A DNA stretch of 64,000 nt from Buddleja alternifolia (GCA_019426215.1 CM033403.1:1493001-1557000); one strand, 5' to 3'. Positions 20,301-30,738 are shown, numbered from the stretch's first letter. The notes: generated from the letters alone by a model not told the origin. Numbers and translations: made by a program.

Positions 20301-22724
20301 GATCATTTCCCCCTCCCCTTTATTGACCAAATGCTTGAACGATTAGCCGGGCATGATTTCTATTGTTTTCTAGATGGTTACTCCGGCTATAATCAAATTG
20401 CCATAGATCCTGAGGACCAAGAGAAAACCACTTTCACTTGTCCTTATGGCACATTTGCTTATAGAAGGATGCCATTTGGCTTGTGTAATGCCCCGGCCAC
20501 TTTTCAAAGATGCATGATGGCTATTTTTCATGATATGGTTGAAGATTTCCTTGAAATTTTTATGGATGACTTTTCTGTTTTCGGAACAACTTTTGATATT
20601 TGTCTTGCTCATCTAAATGTTGTGCTTAAACGTTGTGAAGAAACCAACCTTGTTTTGAATTGGGAAAAATGCCATTTAATGGTCCGAGAGGGGATTGTAC
20701 TTGGCCACAAGATCTCTCAAAAAGGGATCGAAGTGGACCAAGCCAAGATTGAGGTCATTGAAAAACTTCCCCCACCCACATCGGTAAAAGCTGTTAGGAG
20801 TTTTCTCGGGCATGCTGGTTTCTATAGGCGATTCATCTTGAATTTCTCTAAAATTGCGAAACCGTTGTCTAATTTGCTTGTTAAAGATGCACCTTTTGAT
20901 TTCAATTCTTCTTGTATGCAGGCCTTTCTTGATTTGAAGGAACGCTTAGTTTCCGCCCCTATCATGTCATCCCCCGATTGGAGCTTACCATTCGAATTGA
21001 TGTGTGATGCGAGTGACACCGCGGTTGGAGCGGTCCTTGGCCAAAGGAAGGAAAAGGTATTTCGAACCATTTACTATGCTAGTAAAACTCTTAACGACGC
21101 ACAATTGAATTATGCCACCACGGAAAAAGAATTACTCGCCATAGTCTTTGCATTCGATAAATTCCACTCTTACCTCGTGCTAAACAAAGTGATAGTTTAC
21201 ACCGATCATTCGGCTTTAAAATATTTGCTTGCCAAGAAAGATGCTAAACCAAGACTCCTTAGGTGGATTTTGTTACTCCAAGAATTTGATTTAGAGATAA
21301 AAGACAAGAAAGGCACCGAAAATGTAGTAGCCGACCACCTCTCACGATTAGAGCTAGTGAATGATCCGTTAGATGAGACACCAATTCGTGAGGAATTCCC
21401 AGATGAACACCTCCTTGCTATTTCTGAAAAAATTTCACCTTGGTATGCTAACTTTGCCAATTACATTGTCACGGGCCGTCTTCCCCCGGATATCACTTTT
21501 CATCAAAAGAAGAAATTTCTATCTGATGTAAAGCAATATCTTTGGGACGAACCCTTTTTATTCAAAGTTTGTGCAGATGGTTTAATTCGACGTTGCATAC
21601 CCGAAACGGACGTGCATGCTATCCTATCTCATTGTCATGATATGGCGGTAGGTGGCCATTTTGGGCCTTCCAAAACGGTAGCTAAGATCCTCCAATCAGG
21701 TTTCTTCTGGCCTACTCTTGTTAAAGATGCACATCATTATGTCAAATCTTGTGATCGCTGTCAACGAATGGGGAACATCTCTAAACATCATGAAACGCCC
21801 TTAAATAGCATGTTAGAGTGTGAGTTGTTTGATGTATGGGGTGTGGATTTCATGGGCCCTTTCCCCAGTTCTTGTTCAAATAAATATATCCTCGTTGCGG
21901 TAGACTATGTCTCCAAATGGGTGGAAGCCGTGGCCTTGCCTACTAATGATGCTCGGGTTGTCACTCGTTTTCTGAAGAAACATATTTTTACTCGATTTGG
22001 AACTCCCCGAGCCATCATTAGTGACGGGGGCACCCACTTCTGCAACAGGCAGTTTGAACTTTTATTGACCAAGTACGGGGTGAAGCATAAAATTTCGACC
22101 CCATACCACCCACAAACTAGTGGCCAAGTGGAGGTCTCGAATAGGGAGATTAAGCGTATTTTAGAAAAAACGGTCAATGCATCAAGAAAGGATTGGTCCC
22201 TTAAATTGGATGATGCTCTTTGGGCTTATCGGACCGCCTATAAAACCCCAATTGGCATGTCCCCGTATCGTCTTGTTTTTGGTAAAACATGTCACTTGCC
22301 CGTTGAACTCGAGCATCGTGCTTATTGGGCCATTAAGTTTCTAAATTTTGACTCTCAAAGTGTAGGTACACAACGTTTGCTACAACTCAACGAACTCGAA
22401 GAATGGCGTCATCTTGCCTATGAGAACGCAAAACTCTATAAGGAGCGGACCAAAATGTGGCATGACAAACATATTCTCCCCCGGGAATTCCACAAGGGAG
22501 AGCGGGTGTTGCTATACAACTCTCGACTCCGACTCTTCCCCGGGAAGCTTAAGTCTCGATGGTCGGGACCATTTTTGATTTCCCAGGTCTATCCATCCGG
22601 CGCCGTCGAACTTACAACAGATAAAGGACATACTTTCTTGGTCAACGCTCAACGTCTAAAACCTTACTTAGGGATGGATGGGCCAAGAGACAAAGAGTCC
22701 TTCATCCTCGCGGACCCTTCGTGA
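17310..22724 (+). CDS. Athila 1 gag-pol polyprotein
   Basis: One open frame of 1804 codons from the ATG at 17310 ([15 protein letters not shown]). Domains in order: retrotransposon gag about residues 130-240 ([27 protein letters not shown]); a repeat-rich linker about 455-517 (repeats of [12 protein letters not shown]); aspartic protease with [10 protein letters not shown] (about 640); RT with [20 protein letters not shown] and catalytic FMDDF (about 1083); RNase H with [17 protein letters not shown] and [14 protein letters not shown]; integrase zinc-binding region (HCHDM...CDRCQ, about 1440-1485) and a D-D-E core (VDFMGP about 1512, ISDGGTHF about 1571, [12 protein letters not shown] about 1607). 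It makes the virus-like particle and copies and inserts the element. No internal stop or frameshift. No CCHC zinc knuckle was found between gag and protease, unlike the relative at 54 kb. Confidence 0.95.
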   Translation: MTRSSSKPLYELEPEIERVLRTSRRAREMANNLNQNPNGNFPDMNSPETREWLQGVLQAMQAVPPPQLPSVRGSLPPRVHTIPGPVVVPNFVTPNYHIPAHIFNMVQGDPFYGEPHESPHAHLETIDEALVTIQYHPRDLDAIRLRVFHFSLKDRATTWYKSLPPQSITTWSELVDAFLNKFFPPSKINELRSNIKGFRQRSNESLAEAWARYKGMLRKCPDHNFGLNEQVLHFYDGVRSRIRHRLNAGAGGDLLGLDCQSVWDKVEQLAREDELYPDDEEASSSKKVACIEEVVEEVVLLEPEVGNVNYVGNQNKPRVNFHIPENFPKRPNPAQNAQPGIYQAPRPPFNNPTPRQGNFNGQGQGQVQMRPPTIDEKLDAHMKKSDTSFNELRNMIKDMCMEMKDLRTQVGQLSNAVNGRAPGTLPSDTEKNPKAQCNAIALRSGKQLENDTASTSAPERPDMRAQAPEDPRLGADTRAQAPPTVFVPADPRLGANTRAQAPEDPRLGADTRAQAPHTASVGFHPSNPTLSPPIEVRLPFPNAHKKKKKEMDPSFLRILAILREVRINIPFIDAILQMPNYVKFFKDILSNKQKWEENETVCLTEECSAVLLNKLPTKLQDPGSLTIPCTIGSLSFKKVLCDSGASINLLPYSLFKKLGLGNPKPTSMSLQLADRSIKRPKGIIEDVIVQVDKFYFPVDFVVLDMEEDVEVPLILGRPFLATGKAVIDIANGKLTLNVGDDKVTFDVYKVLKHPFDHDSCYRIDTFDHLIVEYLQDNTIENSLEQSLMKSMQVDSEKDDLVEKVLSLEYKSSSHSGGFIKVDRSLSGSPRPSIEEPPSLELKPLPSHLKYVYLNNDETLPLIISSSLSGSQEEQLMTVLRSHKRAFGWKLADIKGISPAICMHKILMEDSTKPTRQPQRRSNPQIQEVVKKEVIKLLDSGIIYPISDSAWVSPTQVVPKKGGITVIENANNELIPTRIISGWRVCIDYRKLNDATRKDHFPLPFIDQMLERLAGHDFYCFLDGYSGYNQIAIDPEDQEKTTFTCPYGTFAYRRMPFGLCNAPATFQRCMMAIFHDMVEDFLEIFMDDFSVFGTTFDICLAHLNVVLKRCEETNLVLNWEKCHLMVREGIVLGHKISQKGIEVDQAKIEVIEKLPPPTSVKAVRSFLGHAGFYRRFILNFSKIAKPLSNLLVKDAPFDFNSSCMQAFLDLKERLVSAPIMSSPDWSLPFELMCDASDTAVGAVLGQRKEKVFRTIYYASKTLNDAQLNYATTEKELLAIVFAFDKFHSYLVLNKVIVYTDHSALKYLLAKKDAKPRLLRWILLLQEFDLEIKDKKGTENVVADHLSRLELVNDPLDETPIREEFPDEHLLAISEKISPWYANFANYIVTGRLPPDITFHQKKKFLSDVKQYLWDEPFLFKVCADGLIRRCIPETDVHAILSHCHDMAVGGHFGPSKTVAKILQSGFFWPTLVKDAHHYVKSCDRCQRMGNISKHHETPLNSMLECELFDVWGVDFMGPFPSSCSNKYILVAVDYVSKWVEAVALPTNDARVVTRFLKKHIFTRFGTPRAIISDGGTHFCNRQFELLLTKYGVKHKISTPYHPQTSGQVEVSNREIKRILEKTVNASRKDWSLKLDDALWAYRTAYKTPIGMSPYRLVFGKTCHLPVELEHRAYWAIKFLNFDSQSVGTQRLLQLNELEEWRHLAYENAKLYKERTKMWHDKHILPREFHKGERVLLYNSRLRLFPGKLKSRWSGPFLISQVYPSGAVELTTDKGHTFLVNAQRLKPYLGMDGPRDKESFILADPS
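18676..18862 (+). repeat. GC-rich repeats inside the gag linker of Athila 1
   Basis: Alternating CGCGCCCAGGCGCC and CGCGCCTAGGCGCC words encode tandem [16 protein letters not shown] repeats in frame. The same words occur in the LTRs and in the untranslated spacer after pol. Confidence 0.9.
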
Positions 22725-22737
22725 TTCTTCGCTTTCA

Positions 22738-22785
22738 GTCGAGCTAATGACTCTAAACTAGCGCTTCTTGGGAGGCAACCCATGT
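22738..22785 (+). other. Conserved post-pol motif of Athila 1
   Basis: Right after the pol stop lies GTCGAGCTAATGACTCTAAA, then AGCGCTTCTTGGGAGGCAAC and CCATG. Almost the same string is on the minus strand at 46631-46678 in the much older Athila 2, also directly after the (deleted) pol region. It includes a small stem, TGGG-AGGCAA-CCCA. Function unknown. It could act in making or translating the downstream ORF. Confidence 0.75.
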
Positions 22786-22933
22786 TTTCTTTCCGTTTCC
22801 TTTTCTTTTTCCCTTATTATTCCGTTTGTTGCTTTATTTTCTAACCTTACATCTTTGTTAGTTTGTGTTTTAAGTGTTTTGTCTCTTCCCTTTTGAAACA
22901 GGAAATGAAATTCTTTACAAAACTATTCAGAAT

Positions 22934-23350
22934 CCCGCGCCCAAGCGCCGAGAAATCAGGCGCCTAGGCGCCCGACTCTGAAACGGGCGCCCAAGCGCCG
23001 AGAAATCAGGCGCCTAGGCGCCCGACTCTGAAACGGGCGCCCAAGCGCCGAGAAATCAGGCGCCTAGGCGCCCGACTCTAAAAGGGGCGCCCAAGCGCCG
23101 AGAAATCAGGCGCCTAGGCGCCCGACTCTGAAACGGGCGCCCAGGCGCCGAGAAATCAGGCGCCTAGGCGCCCGACTCTGAAACGGGCGCCCAGGCGCCG
23201 AGAAATCAGGCGCCTAGGCGCCCGACTCTGAAAGGGGCGCCCAGGCGCCGAGAAACGCCCGCCTAGGCGCCCGCATTAACAACCAAAGGCTCGAGGTAAG
23301 TTGTATCGCGCGCCTAGGCGCCCAAACACGCGCGCCTAGGCGCCCGATTC
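22934..23350 (+). repeat. 50-bp GC-rich tandem array in the pol-ORF2 spacer
   Basis: Six to seven copies of a 50-bp unit repeat with near-exact period from 22934 to about 23279. Key parts are GCGCCCAAGCGCCGAGAAAT and CAGGCGCCTAGGCGCCCGAC. Two shorter related words follow up to 23350. The period is not a multiple of three and the region is not an open frame. Confidence 0.93.
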
Positions 23351-23950
23351 TGAATCTAACAAATATATGGGTAAAAAAAAGGTCAAAATTCCCCAAAATC
23401 TTCACAACTCCTCTCCCACTCGAATTCCGGCGATTTCCTCAACATTTCCGGCGATTTCCTCAACATTTCCGGCCATTTCCACCGGATTTCACCGCCACTT
23501 CCATCAACATCATTCGTTGCACAAGAGGCTCGTCTTTCACATCGACTCGGTGCGAAAAGTTTGGGGATAAAAGGTGAGTTTTGGCTTTACCCTCCTTCCA
23601 TTTCCGATTCATAGCCGACGCGTAGGTGCCTTGTGTTATATATTGAGGATTAATTGGGGCATTGGCCGATTGTTGATTGAATTTTTAGTTGTTATTGCAT
23701 TTGAGAGCTTGAAATTGAAAGTGTGGGTTGTAATCAAAAAATTGGGGGTTGATGTTGTTGAATTGGATGGTCTATTTGTGCTAAATCCGTGGGTTATTAT
23801 CAATTTGTGGGTTGAAATTGAATTTGTGGATTGTTGCCAAGTGTGGGTTGCTCTGATTTTGGTGTGTGTTGGGCGTTGAAGATTGTTGTATTTGGTTGGT
23901 TGCATTTGGGTCGATTTGAGTAGTTAAGAAGTTGATAATTGTTGTTGCAA
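23351..23950 (+). other. Spacer before the second Athila 1 ORF
   Basis: No long open frame. Three TTTCCTCAACATTTCCGGC-type short repeats lie at about 23430-23480. A region rich in TTG and GTGGGTTG words leads to the next ORF. Confidence 0.5.
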
Positions 23951-25273
23951 ATGACGAGAACTACCAACAGGCCGTCAAAGGGTAAGAAAAAAGTGGGTGA
24001 GGGTTCCTCTAATGAGCCCGAGAATCCCGATAGTACCCGTTTTGAAAACCCTCAAGTCCAAATTATGTGTCAGAGTTTGAGCACCCCCCGCACCCTTATT
24101 AAGGAGCACTATTTAACCACCCGGGGACAGCCCTCTGTGCACGAATTGATACAATTTCATCGCTTACAGTTTTTTTGTCAAAAGCCCGAGGCCATTCATC
24201 TTCCTTGGGTTCTGGAATTCTTCAGCTCCGGGGTTTATGATGAGATTGAGACACGAGGATGGCTGGGGACTACCCTTTTGGTCCGGGGCAAACATGTCAA
24301 TTATGAGTTGAGACAGATTAGGGAGAGCATAGGCACCCCGACCCCTCAGACATGCGAGTTCACCGCTCTTTACAATTCAGGGCGCCTCCGAGTTAGCTTG
24401 TCGGATATTTTGCAGGTTATTGGCCGAGAGGGGTGGGAATGGGTACCCGGAGAAGCTCATGTCCCCCGTAGGGCTCTATTACCCGAGGCTGCTTTCTGGC
24501 TCGACTTCATCAGATTCAATTTAATGCCGAGTACCAATCGATCAGAGGCAAACAAGGAACGGGCCACCCTCATCTACGCTATTATGTCCAAGAAAGCTGT
24601 GGACTTTGCCCGGGTAATCCACAAGTCTTTGACGGACCACTTTAGAAAGTTGAAGAATGAGTTAGGGCCATTGATTAACAAAGAATTGGCTAAGCAAAAG
24701 GGAGAAGGTCCCACTCGGAAGATTCCCATCATTCTCCCGTCACTGATCACAGCTTTATGCAAGGCGGCTAAGGTTCCCACATTTCCTTTGGAGCGTACTG
24801 AGCTTCCTGGTTCGTATCTCACCGTGGTAGATGACGACTCCCAGGCTCCTCCACCACCAGCTACTTCAAAGAGGCCTCGCCCATCTTCATCCCAGTCTAC
24901 TAGCTCCCCACAGTTTCCACCTATGGATGCCGCCGCCATTAGACAATTAAAGGATGAATTGAGGGAGGAGTTGCGAGATGAGATGAGGGTGGTCATGTCC
25001 GACACTTGTGCTTATTTCCGTCAGCTTTTTGTAGAGCATGATGCGTTTGTCGGTTGGGGGCCGTTTGATTATTCTGCTCCTCCACCTTACCCGCACCCCC
25101 CGCCTCAGCAGCCCGCAGATATGCACGAGTCAGGTGCTCTCGTTCCTGACGGAGGTGATGATGAGGCTCATAATGATGAGGCTCATAATGATGAGGGTAG
25201 CCCATTGATTGATTTGGATGATCTAGGCGGCGAGGATGAGGATTACATTGACCGTTTTGGCACCACCGATTAG
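23951..25273 (+). CDS. Athila 1 second ORF (env-position protein, PF20167-like)
   Basis: 440 codons from the ATG at 23951 (MTRTTNRPSKGKKK). The central part (LSTPRTLIKEHYLTTRG, FHRLQFFCQKPEAIHLPWVL, LRVSLSDILQVIGREGWEW, EAAFWLDFIRFNLMPSTNRS) resembles the plant transposon-protein domain found after pol in Athila elements. The C-terminal third is low complexity: Pro-rich, then a charged LKDELREELRDEMR helix, then an acidic tail with DEAHN repeats (about 25155-25195) and EDEDYIDRFG. I see no signal peptide or clear membrane segment, so a classical envelope role is not supported by the sequence. Open and undamaged. Function unknown. Confidence 0.85.
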   Translation: MTRTTNRPSKGKKKVGEGSSNEPENPDSTRFENPQVQIMCQSLSTPRTLIKEHYLTTRGQPSVHELIQFHRLQFFCQKPEAIHLPWVLEFFSSGVYDEIETRGWLGTTLLVRGKHVNYELRQIRESIGTPTPQTCEFTALYNSGRLRVSLSDILQVIGREGWEWVPGEAHVPRRALLPEAAFWLDFIRFNLMPSTNRSEANKERATLIYAIMSKKAVDFARVIHKSLTDHFRKLKNELGPLINKELAKQKGEGPTRKIPIILPSLITALCKAAKVPTFPLERTELPGSYLTVVDDDSQAPPPPATSKRPRPSSSQSTSSPQFPPMDAAAIRQLKDELREELRDEMRVVMSDTCAYFRQLFVEHDAFVGWGPFDYSAPPPYPHPPPQQPADMHESGALVPDGGDDEAHNDEAHNDEGSPLIDLDDLGGEDEDYIDRFGTTD

Positions 25274-26885
25274 GCTTATCTTGTTTTATTTCCATGCATG
25301 TTTCTTTTTATTTTTTTTGGATATCTTTTGTTGGGATGTTTGATATTTTATGTTTGATGTTTGGATGCTTGATGTTTTCCTTCCATGCATGTTTCTCATT
25401 TTTTTGTTTATCTCGTTTTGTTTTATTCTATTCTATCCAATGTTTGATGCTCTGTATGTCTAGCATTTGTTTACCTATGTAGTGATCGACACAGTGATTG
25501 CCATCCGTGGACTTGATTGCCTTAAGTGGACTCGGGTTTGCTTTTCAGCTTCCCTATGGTGACGTGTACTTTGCCCTTTTCTTTTTCAAACATTGGGGAC
25601 AATGTTCATGATAAGTGTGGGGGTGTAGTATACTAGATCCAATATAGTCATGTTGATTCATGTTTTACATATTTCGGTCCAAGTTTGGTCAAGTTTGGGG
25701 GGTGCTGAACCTCTACATGTGAAATGTGTGCAATTTTAATTTTTTTTTTTTGGATAGAATTTCAACCCTTCACTTGAGGTATTGAGCATGGTTAATTTGA
25801 ATACATGGTATGTTTTCTCTATCAATTTGGTTTTTAATGGCTATACACATCGTTCCTTGCTTATGGGATCCTAACTAGACTAGATTAACCTTAAGATGAT
25901 TCACATATGCACCTAAATCGAAGGTAGAGGAGTTGAGTGGGCAATCATTTTGAAACACTTAAAGGCTTGATCCCGGAAATATCAACTTAAAATTTTCACA
26001 TGTGTTATGAGTTGAGAACATTAACTTTGTGTGCTTAATAATAATAAAAAGAGGTTGAACATTGGTATGACTGAAAAAAAAAAGTCAGGCTTAATAGATA
26101 CTGGGGGCGAAGAGCACCATGCCTAGAATACTGTACTATTTTGCTAATTTGAGCTAAGCTCAAGCCAATGTAAGTGTTAAGTGAATAAGGACCTAGTTTG
26201 ATTTTGTGGCCTTTGACACTCGAGTGATTAAGCCCTTAGGAATGTCTCCACATTTGATACCCTAAAGCCATCTGGTTTAGGAGTTATTGGCCTAAAACTC
26301 GTTACACGGGTGTCATAGAAAGCCTAAGAGGATCAAACATTGCACATGGTCTAACCTCTAATGTTTCGAGTTGAAAGTGCATAAGATAAATCCGAAAGTG
26401 GAATGAAGTGATAAATTTTTAAGTGGCTATGAAGTTGTATTCAATTCTCGTACCATGTGAATAATCAAAAGTTGATAAATATGGGGTTAATGTTTGAAAA
26501 GTGGTAAGAATGCCACTTGACTATAATACTTGAGATTTATTACACTACACCCTTAGGATGATCTTTTCAATGTTAAGGCGTAACATGAGCAAATGTGTGA
26601 TGTGTATATATTTGTAATATGAGCTTAAACAGATGAATTCATACCATTGTGTGCTATTAATCATTGTAATTTACGTTGAGTGATCGGGGTTGAAAATCTT
26701 TCGATTTTGTGGGTATATCGTCTGCAAACCCTCACGAGACTATAACTCGTCCTTTGAGGTAACTCAAAGGTTCAAAGGCTTGTTGCATTCGCTAAATGCA
26801 ACCGTTTACTCCACGAAAGTGAGTTAGGTAGTTTTCTTTTTGTTTCTCTCTTTGATTGATGATGTTTCCTTATCTTAGAACTCTT
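25274..26885 (+). other. Athila 1 3' untranslated region
   Basis: No convincing gene. It contains an upstream hairpin and polypurine copy (25591-25626) and simple T-rich stretches. The short ORF at 25294-25482 (Phe/Cys/Leu-rich) looks like chance. Confidence 0.6.
25591..25626 (+). promoter_or_regulatory. Upstream hairpin plus PPT-like copy in Athila 1
   Basis: A stem CATTG-GGGA-CAATG (25591-25604) is followed by TGATAAGTGTGGGGGTGT (25609-25626), an exact 18-nt copy of the sequence abutting the 3' LTR. It may act as a second plus-strand priming site. That is inferred from sequence only. Confidence 0.6.
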
Positions 26886-26923
26886 ATTGCTCGAGGACGA
26901 GCAATTGATAAGTGTGGGGGTGT
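26886..26923 (+). promoter_or_regulatory. Hairpin and polypurine tract at the 3' LTR of Athila 1
   Basis: The perfect stem-loop ATTGCTCGAGGACGAGCAAT (26886-26905, 8-bp stem, 4-nt loop) is followed by TGATAAGTGTGGGGGTGT (26906-26923), which contains the PPT and abuts the LTR start TGATAAGAGG. Confidence 0.8.
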
Positions 26924-28574
26924 TGATAAGAGGCATTTTTACGTGTTTTTAAGCCCCTTTGCGTTTATGTCTTAGGTTCATTTATCGCTTGATTCTTGCC
27001 ACATGTGCGTTTAATTCGTGCATTAAGTGATTTCAGGTCTTAAATGGATACAATCAAAGAACGGGATGAAAAATGACGTATAAAACAAGTTTAGGCCAAA
27101 TTTCTATGCACCCCTACGCCCGGGCGCCGTTTCAGCACCACTTTCCACGTTCGAGCGATATTTTCGTATTTTTAGAGACCGAATTGGATGAAGTTTCCTT
27201 CTACAAAGTTGTAGAACTATGTGTTAGCTTCAAATGAGGACTTGAATCATCCAAATCGGAGTTTTGTGGAGAGAGTTATGAAGGAAATACAATTGCTGCG
27301 CAAGACAGAGGCAAATACTCCCAACATTCTGATTTGGGCGCCCGAGCGCCGTAAAACCCGCGCCTAGGCGCGCCCACATCCGAGATTTGATTCCTTTCAG
27401 CCAAAAGATCATCATTTGATGGGGGAATGGAACATTTAAAGCCAAGAGGTCATCACATGTATGGGGGGGATGTCATAAGTATGTTTCTTACTAGATCTAC
27501 TTTTGGGAATTTTATACTACTCACTTTAAGAGTAGTGGAGGGGACACTAGGGGGGACATACACATGAGGGGCTGATTTGTGGTGGTCTTCTTAAGGAGTG
27601 GAGGGAGGAATGGACCGAGATAATCTTGGAGAGGAGGGAGAGAGAGGCATTTGATCCATCACTTTTCACTCATCATCATTCATCACCATATTTCTTCATC
27701 ACTTTTGGAGGGGAACAAAGAGGGAGGAGCTAAGGATTGAAGATCAAGAGCAAAGATCCATCATCAATCAATTGAGGGAGTTTTAATTATTTGCATTTAC
27801 ATGTTTATTTCCATGAGTATGTATATGTTTGTATTAGATTTTCTTAAGGCTTTGATGAGAGGCTAATATTGTAGAACTAAGGCCATGTGAAGGCCAAATT
27901 TATGAATCAATATATGTGAAGTTGCTCTTTGTATTAATTCTCCTATTGCTTTGTGTGTTAATTCTATGCTTTTATTCCAATCATGTGTTTGATCACCATA
28001 TGCTTGCTATCTTGCCTAATCTAGTTGTTCGAGAGAAAATAGATTAGGGTGCAAGAGAATTAACACATCATCCGAAACAAATGAGGGATTGCCCTAGAAA
28101 TAGGTAAAGATTCCCGGGTGTTGTTAGCCGGATTCGTTCGGGGAAGCTCTAGAACGTTAATGCGTGATTTTTGATTAGATTCTCGGATAGACATATTTAG
28201 AGAACCGTCAATTAATCATAGGATTATTATGTGCCGAGACATCGGGTAATAGTTAATTTAGGAGTTTCCACCAAAGCAATAGGAGTCTAATAATTCGAAG
28301 AGTAGTTCATATATATTGACGAGTAGATTTGGTTGTAGCATGTGCCTTAGTCATTTTATCATACGTGAGATTTAATTCATAGCTTGTTCCCTCCTTTGAT
28401 CTTTCGTTTACTTAATTGTTTTCCTCTTGCTTTACTTTAATTGTCTTTTCTTTCATTAAAATCATAAACTAGAATTCAAGTCTCCGTGGTTCGACAACCC
28501 GGACTTTTTGTCCACTTATTACTACACACGTCTAGTGCACTTGCTATCATAGCACGTTAAGTTTTAGCGTGTCA
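26924..28574 (+). repeat. 3' LTR of Athila 1
   Basis: 1651 bp, TGATAAGAGG...GCGTGTCA, about 99.6% identical to the 5' LTR by eye. It is followed by the TSD TCAAG and then the rest of the copia 2 LTR. Confidence 0.95.
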
Positions 28575-29838
28575 TCAAGCGTCACCTTATAGGAAAGAAG
28601 TAATTCAAGGATGGATGAGCGTCTATCAATGATGGATTTCACCTGAATTTATTTCCAAGTCCAGAAGGAGTTTAATGAAAATATTCTCAGTGCATTAAGT
28701 GCCAACGGGCATTTAATTCAAATGCATTAAATGCTGATAAGAGCATTAAATGTGATAAGCACTTTCAGATGTACGGAGAAGCCACCTTATTGGACTGTCA
28801 ACTATTCCCAGACTGCAACACCAACTTTTGTGCAGCAGATTTTCAGGAAAAAGGACAAAAGTGGTTCACTCGCAGAAGTGAGAGACACGCGCTTGTGCTT
28901 GTGTCAAACGAACACTTTTTCCAAGAATGCCTATAAATAGGACTTCAACAACCAGCCAAATATAACGATCAACTCCAAGCCAAATTGCTATTGCATTGAA
29001 GTCTCATTCCTTAAAATCTCCGAAAAGCCAGAATATTCAAGCAAACATTCTCCTTGCTTTTCTTCAATTCTTGAGACAGTCAACCAAATATCTCAAACAT
29101 TCTTTTCGGAGAAACCTACACTACTATTGAGATATTCCCAGTTGTTTGAACTTTATCAAAATCAAATAAATCGTTTAGAAAAACCTCATCCAAGCCTCGA
29201 AATCTGTGTGAAGTCGAAGTTGGATACTTGCATTATTTCTGGGTGAAAGAAGCAAGGGGATAGAAGTGATTTGGAGCAGAAATCTATGTGATCAAGGAGC
29301 TCAAGTCATCAACATCCATCTCTCCCTAATTTGTAGAAGTTTCTGTGTGATTCTTTGAGAACCATCTTAGTGGATTGCCTCCGAGTGGTCAAGGAGAAGA
29401 AAGACGTAGTTGGGATTACACCACCCAACGAACCTTACAAATATTGTGTTCTTTATTTTACAGTCAATTTCCATATCATCATATCATTGCATAAATCTGT
29501 CAAGTAAACACAATCAATCGCTAAGTAACTAATAAACTGTTTGTGACGCTAAAGCTTTCAAAAGAAGACTCTAAAAATTATTCCGCTGTGCTAATAATGA
29601 TTAAAGAAGTGAACGCTTATACCTATTTGGTTGTAGTATTCAAATCTTAAAATCTAAGTTAACTTTATAAAACAGTCTTCATTAGACGTTCAACCGAATA
29701 GTCTATATTTCAAGTAAACGCTTAGTCGAGTGTCTATATTTCAAGCGTCCAAAACGTTTTAATACGAATCTTTTTGAAATTGAAAAAGACTTGAGAGTCT
29801 ATTCTAGACCCTTTCGTATGCCACTTGGGACCAACAAG

Positions 29839-29850
29839 TGGTATCAGAGC
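29839..29850 (+). other. Copia 2 primer-binding site
   Basis: TGGTATCAGAGC is complementary to the 3' end of plant initiator tRNA-Met, the usual primer of copia elements. It lies two bases after the LTR end. Confidence 0.9.
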
Positions 29851-29937
29851 GGTTAAAGTTGAAATTTAAAAAATTTCCAAGCTTAACAGCTTGTTTAGAT
29901 CTCTTTTCAAAATTTCGTTGTTTTTAATTTGTTTTTC

Positions 29938-30738
29938 ATGGCATTTTCTAAAGTTCATAAGTTGACTGAGTCAAACTATGACTCATGGAAGGTCAAAGCT
30001 TTTACATATCTATGTTTATGTGATGACGAAATGTGCGATATTATTTCAGATGGACCAATACAAATTCTGAAGGTTATTACCAGAGCGCTTGGAGCCACGG
30101 AAGAAACTCCAGATAGCTATGTTGAGAAGCCTAAACAAGAGTGGTCCACTGATGAGCGTCGAAGAGCAAATTTGGACAATGTTGGTCGAAATGCTTTGTA
30201 TACGGCTATTGGTGACAACGACAATTTATTCAACAAAGTTAAATCATGTAATACCACTAAAGAAATTTGGGATAAATTGGCCATAATCTGTGGTGGATCA
30301 GCTCAAATCAAGGAAAATAAGCTCTCCATTGCTAAAGAAAAATTCAACAGCTTTAAGATGTTACCTAACATGACCCTAGAGCAATTGGACATAAGATTCA
30401 CAGCTCTTGTTACGAAACTTACATTGTTGGGAATGGATTTGCAAAACAGAGAAATGGTGGTTAAGATTTTTAGAAGTCTACCTAGTAGATTTTTGATGAA
30501 GACAACTGCAATGAGAGAATCTAATATGTTGAATCTTTTAAGTCCAGAAGACGCCTTTTCAGAATTCAAGGCATTTGAGTTTGAGTTAAACTCAGCCAGT
30601 GATGTTGTGAGTAGTCCGGTAATTGAATCTGGAGCGCTCGTAGCATCAATCAAGGGTAAATCGGGTAATAAGGGAAAACGTTCAGATATCAGTGAGGATG
30701 AGGAACTAGCGCTTCGACTAAGCCCGGAAGGGCATTAA
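29938..30738 (+). pseudogene. Copia 2 gag, truncated
   Basis: The ATG at 29938 gives MAFSKVHKLTESNYDSWKVK (DUF4219-like gag start). UBN2-like words follow: AKEIWDKL-type TTKEIWDKLAIICGG, MTLEQLDIRFTALVTKL, VKIFRSLPSRF, and an acidic end SEDEELALRL. After that the frame enters unrelated sequence and stops at 30738. A copia gag normally continues with a zinc knuckle, which is missing. The remaining 266-codon frame has no internal stop, so decay is by truncation, not point mutation. Confidence 0.85.

Larger units (their letters stand above)
15500..28574 (+). mobile_element. Athila 1: full-length, young Ty3/gypsy element
   Basis: Two 1651-bp LTRs (15500-17150, 26924-28574) differ at about 6 sites by eye. 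The flanks are the perfect 5-bp TSD TCAAG (15495-15499, 28575-28579). It has a PBS complementary to tRNA-Asp, a long open gag-pol frame, a second open frame downstream of integrase in the position of an env-like gene, and a PPT with an upstream hairpin. This layout (large LTR, tRNA-Asp PBS, extra 3' ORF) is that of the Athila lineage. It inserted into the LTR of copia 2. Structurally it could still be active. Confidence 0.95.
15203..30720 (+). mobile_element. Copia 2: truncated Ty1/copia element, LTR split by Athila 1
   Basis: The LTR starts TGTTAGGAATTTCATG at 15203, inside LINE 1 ORF1. It is interrupted by Athila 1 at 15500, resumes at 28580 and ends ...GGGACCAACA at 29836. The total LTR is about 1.55 kb without the insertion. 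A PBS (TGGTATCAGAGC) and a gag start follow. Similarity to copia gag stops near 30715; protease, integrase, RT, RNase H and the 3' LTR are absent. Confidence 0.85.

Noticed and set aside
22934..23350. Possible CpG island or promoter
   Set aside because: The GC peak is entirely made of a 50-bp tandem repeat inside an Athila element; no independent promoter signal.
24574..25005. 143-codon minus-strand ORF within the second Athila ORF
   Set aside because: Overlaps a well-supported sense frame; antisense shadow caused by codon composition.
15500..28574. Interpretation of the Athila element as an infectious virus
   Set aside because: It has the organisation of a plant LTR retrotransposon and the extra ORF lacks envelope features; no evidence of infectivity.
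29839..29850. tRNA-like words (also at 17157, 55408, 57718, 63350)
   Set aside because: They are primer-binding sites complementary to tRNA 3' ends; no cloverleaf follows. No tRNA or rRNA gene was seen in the window.
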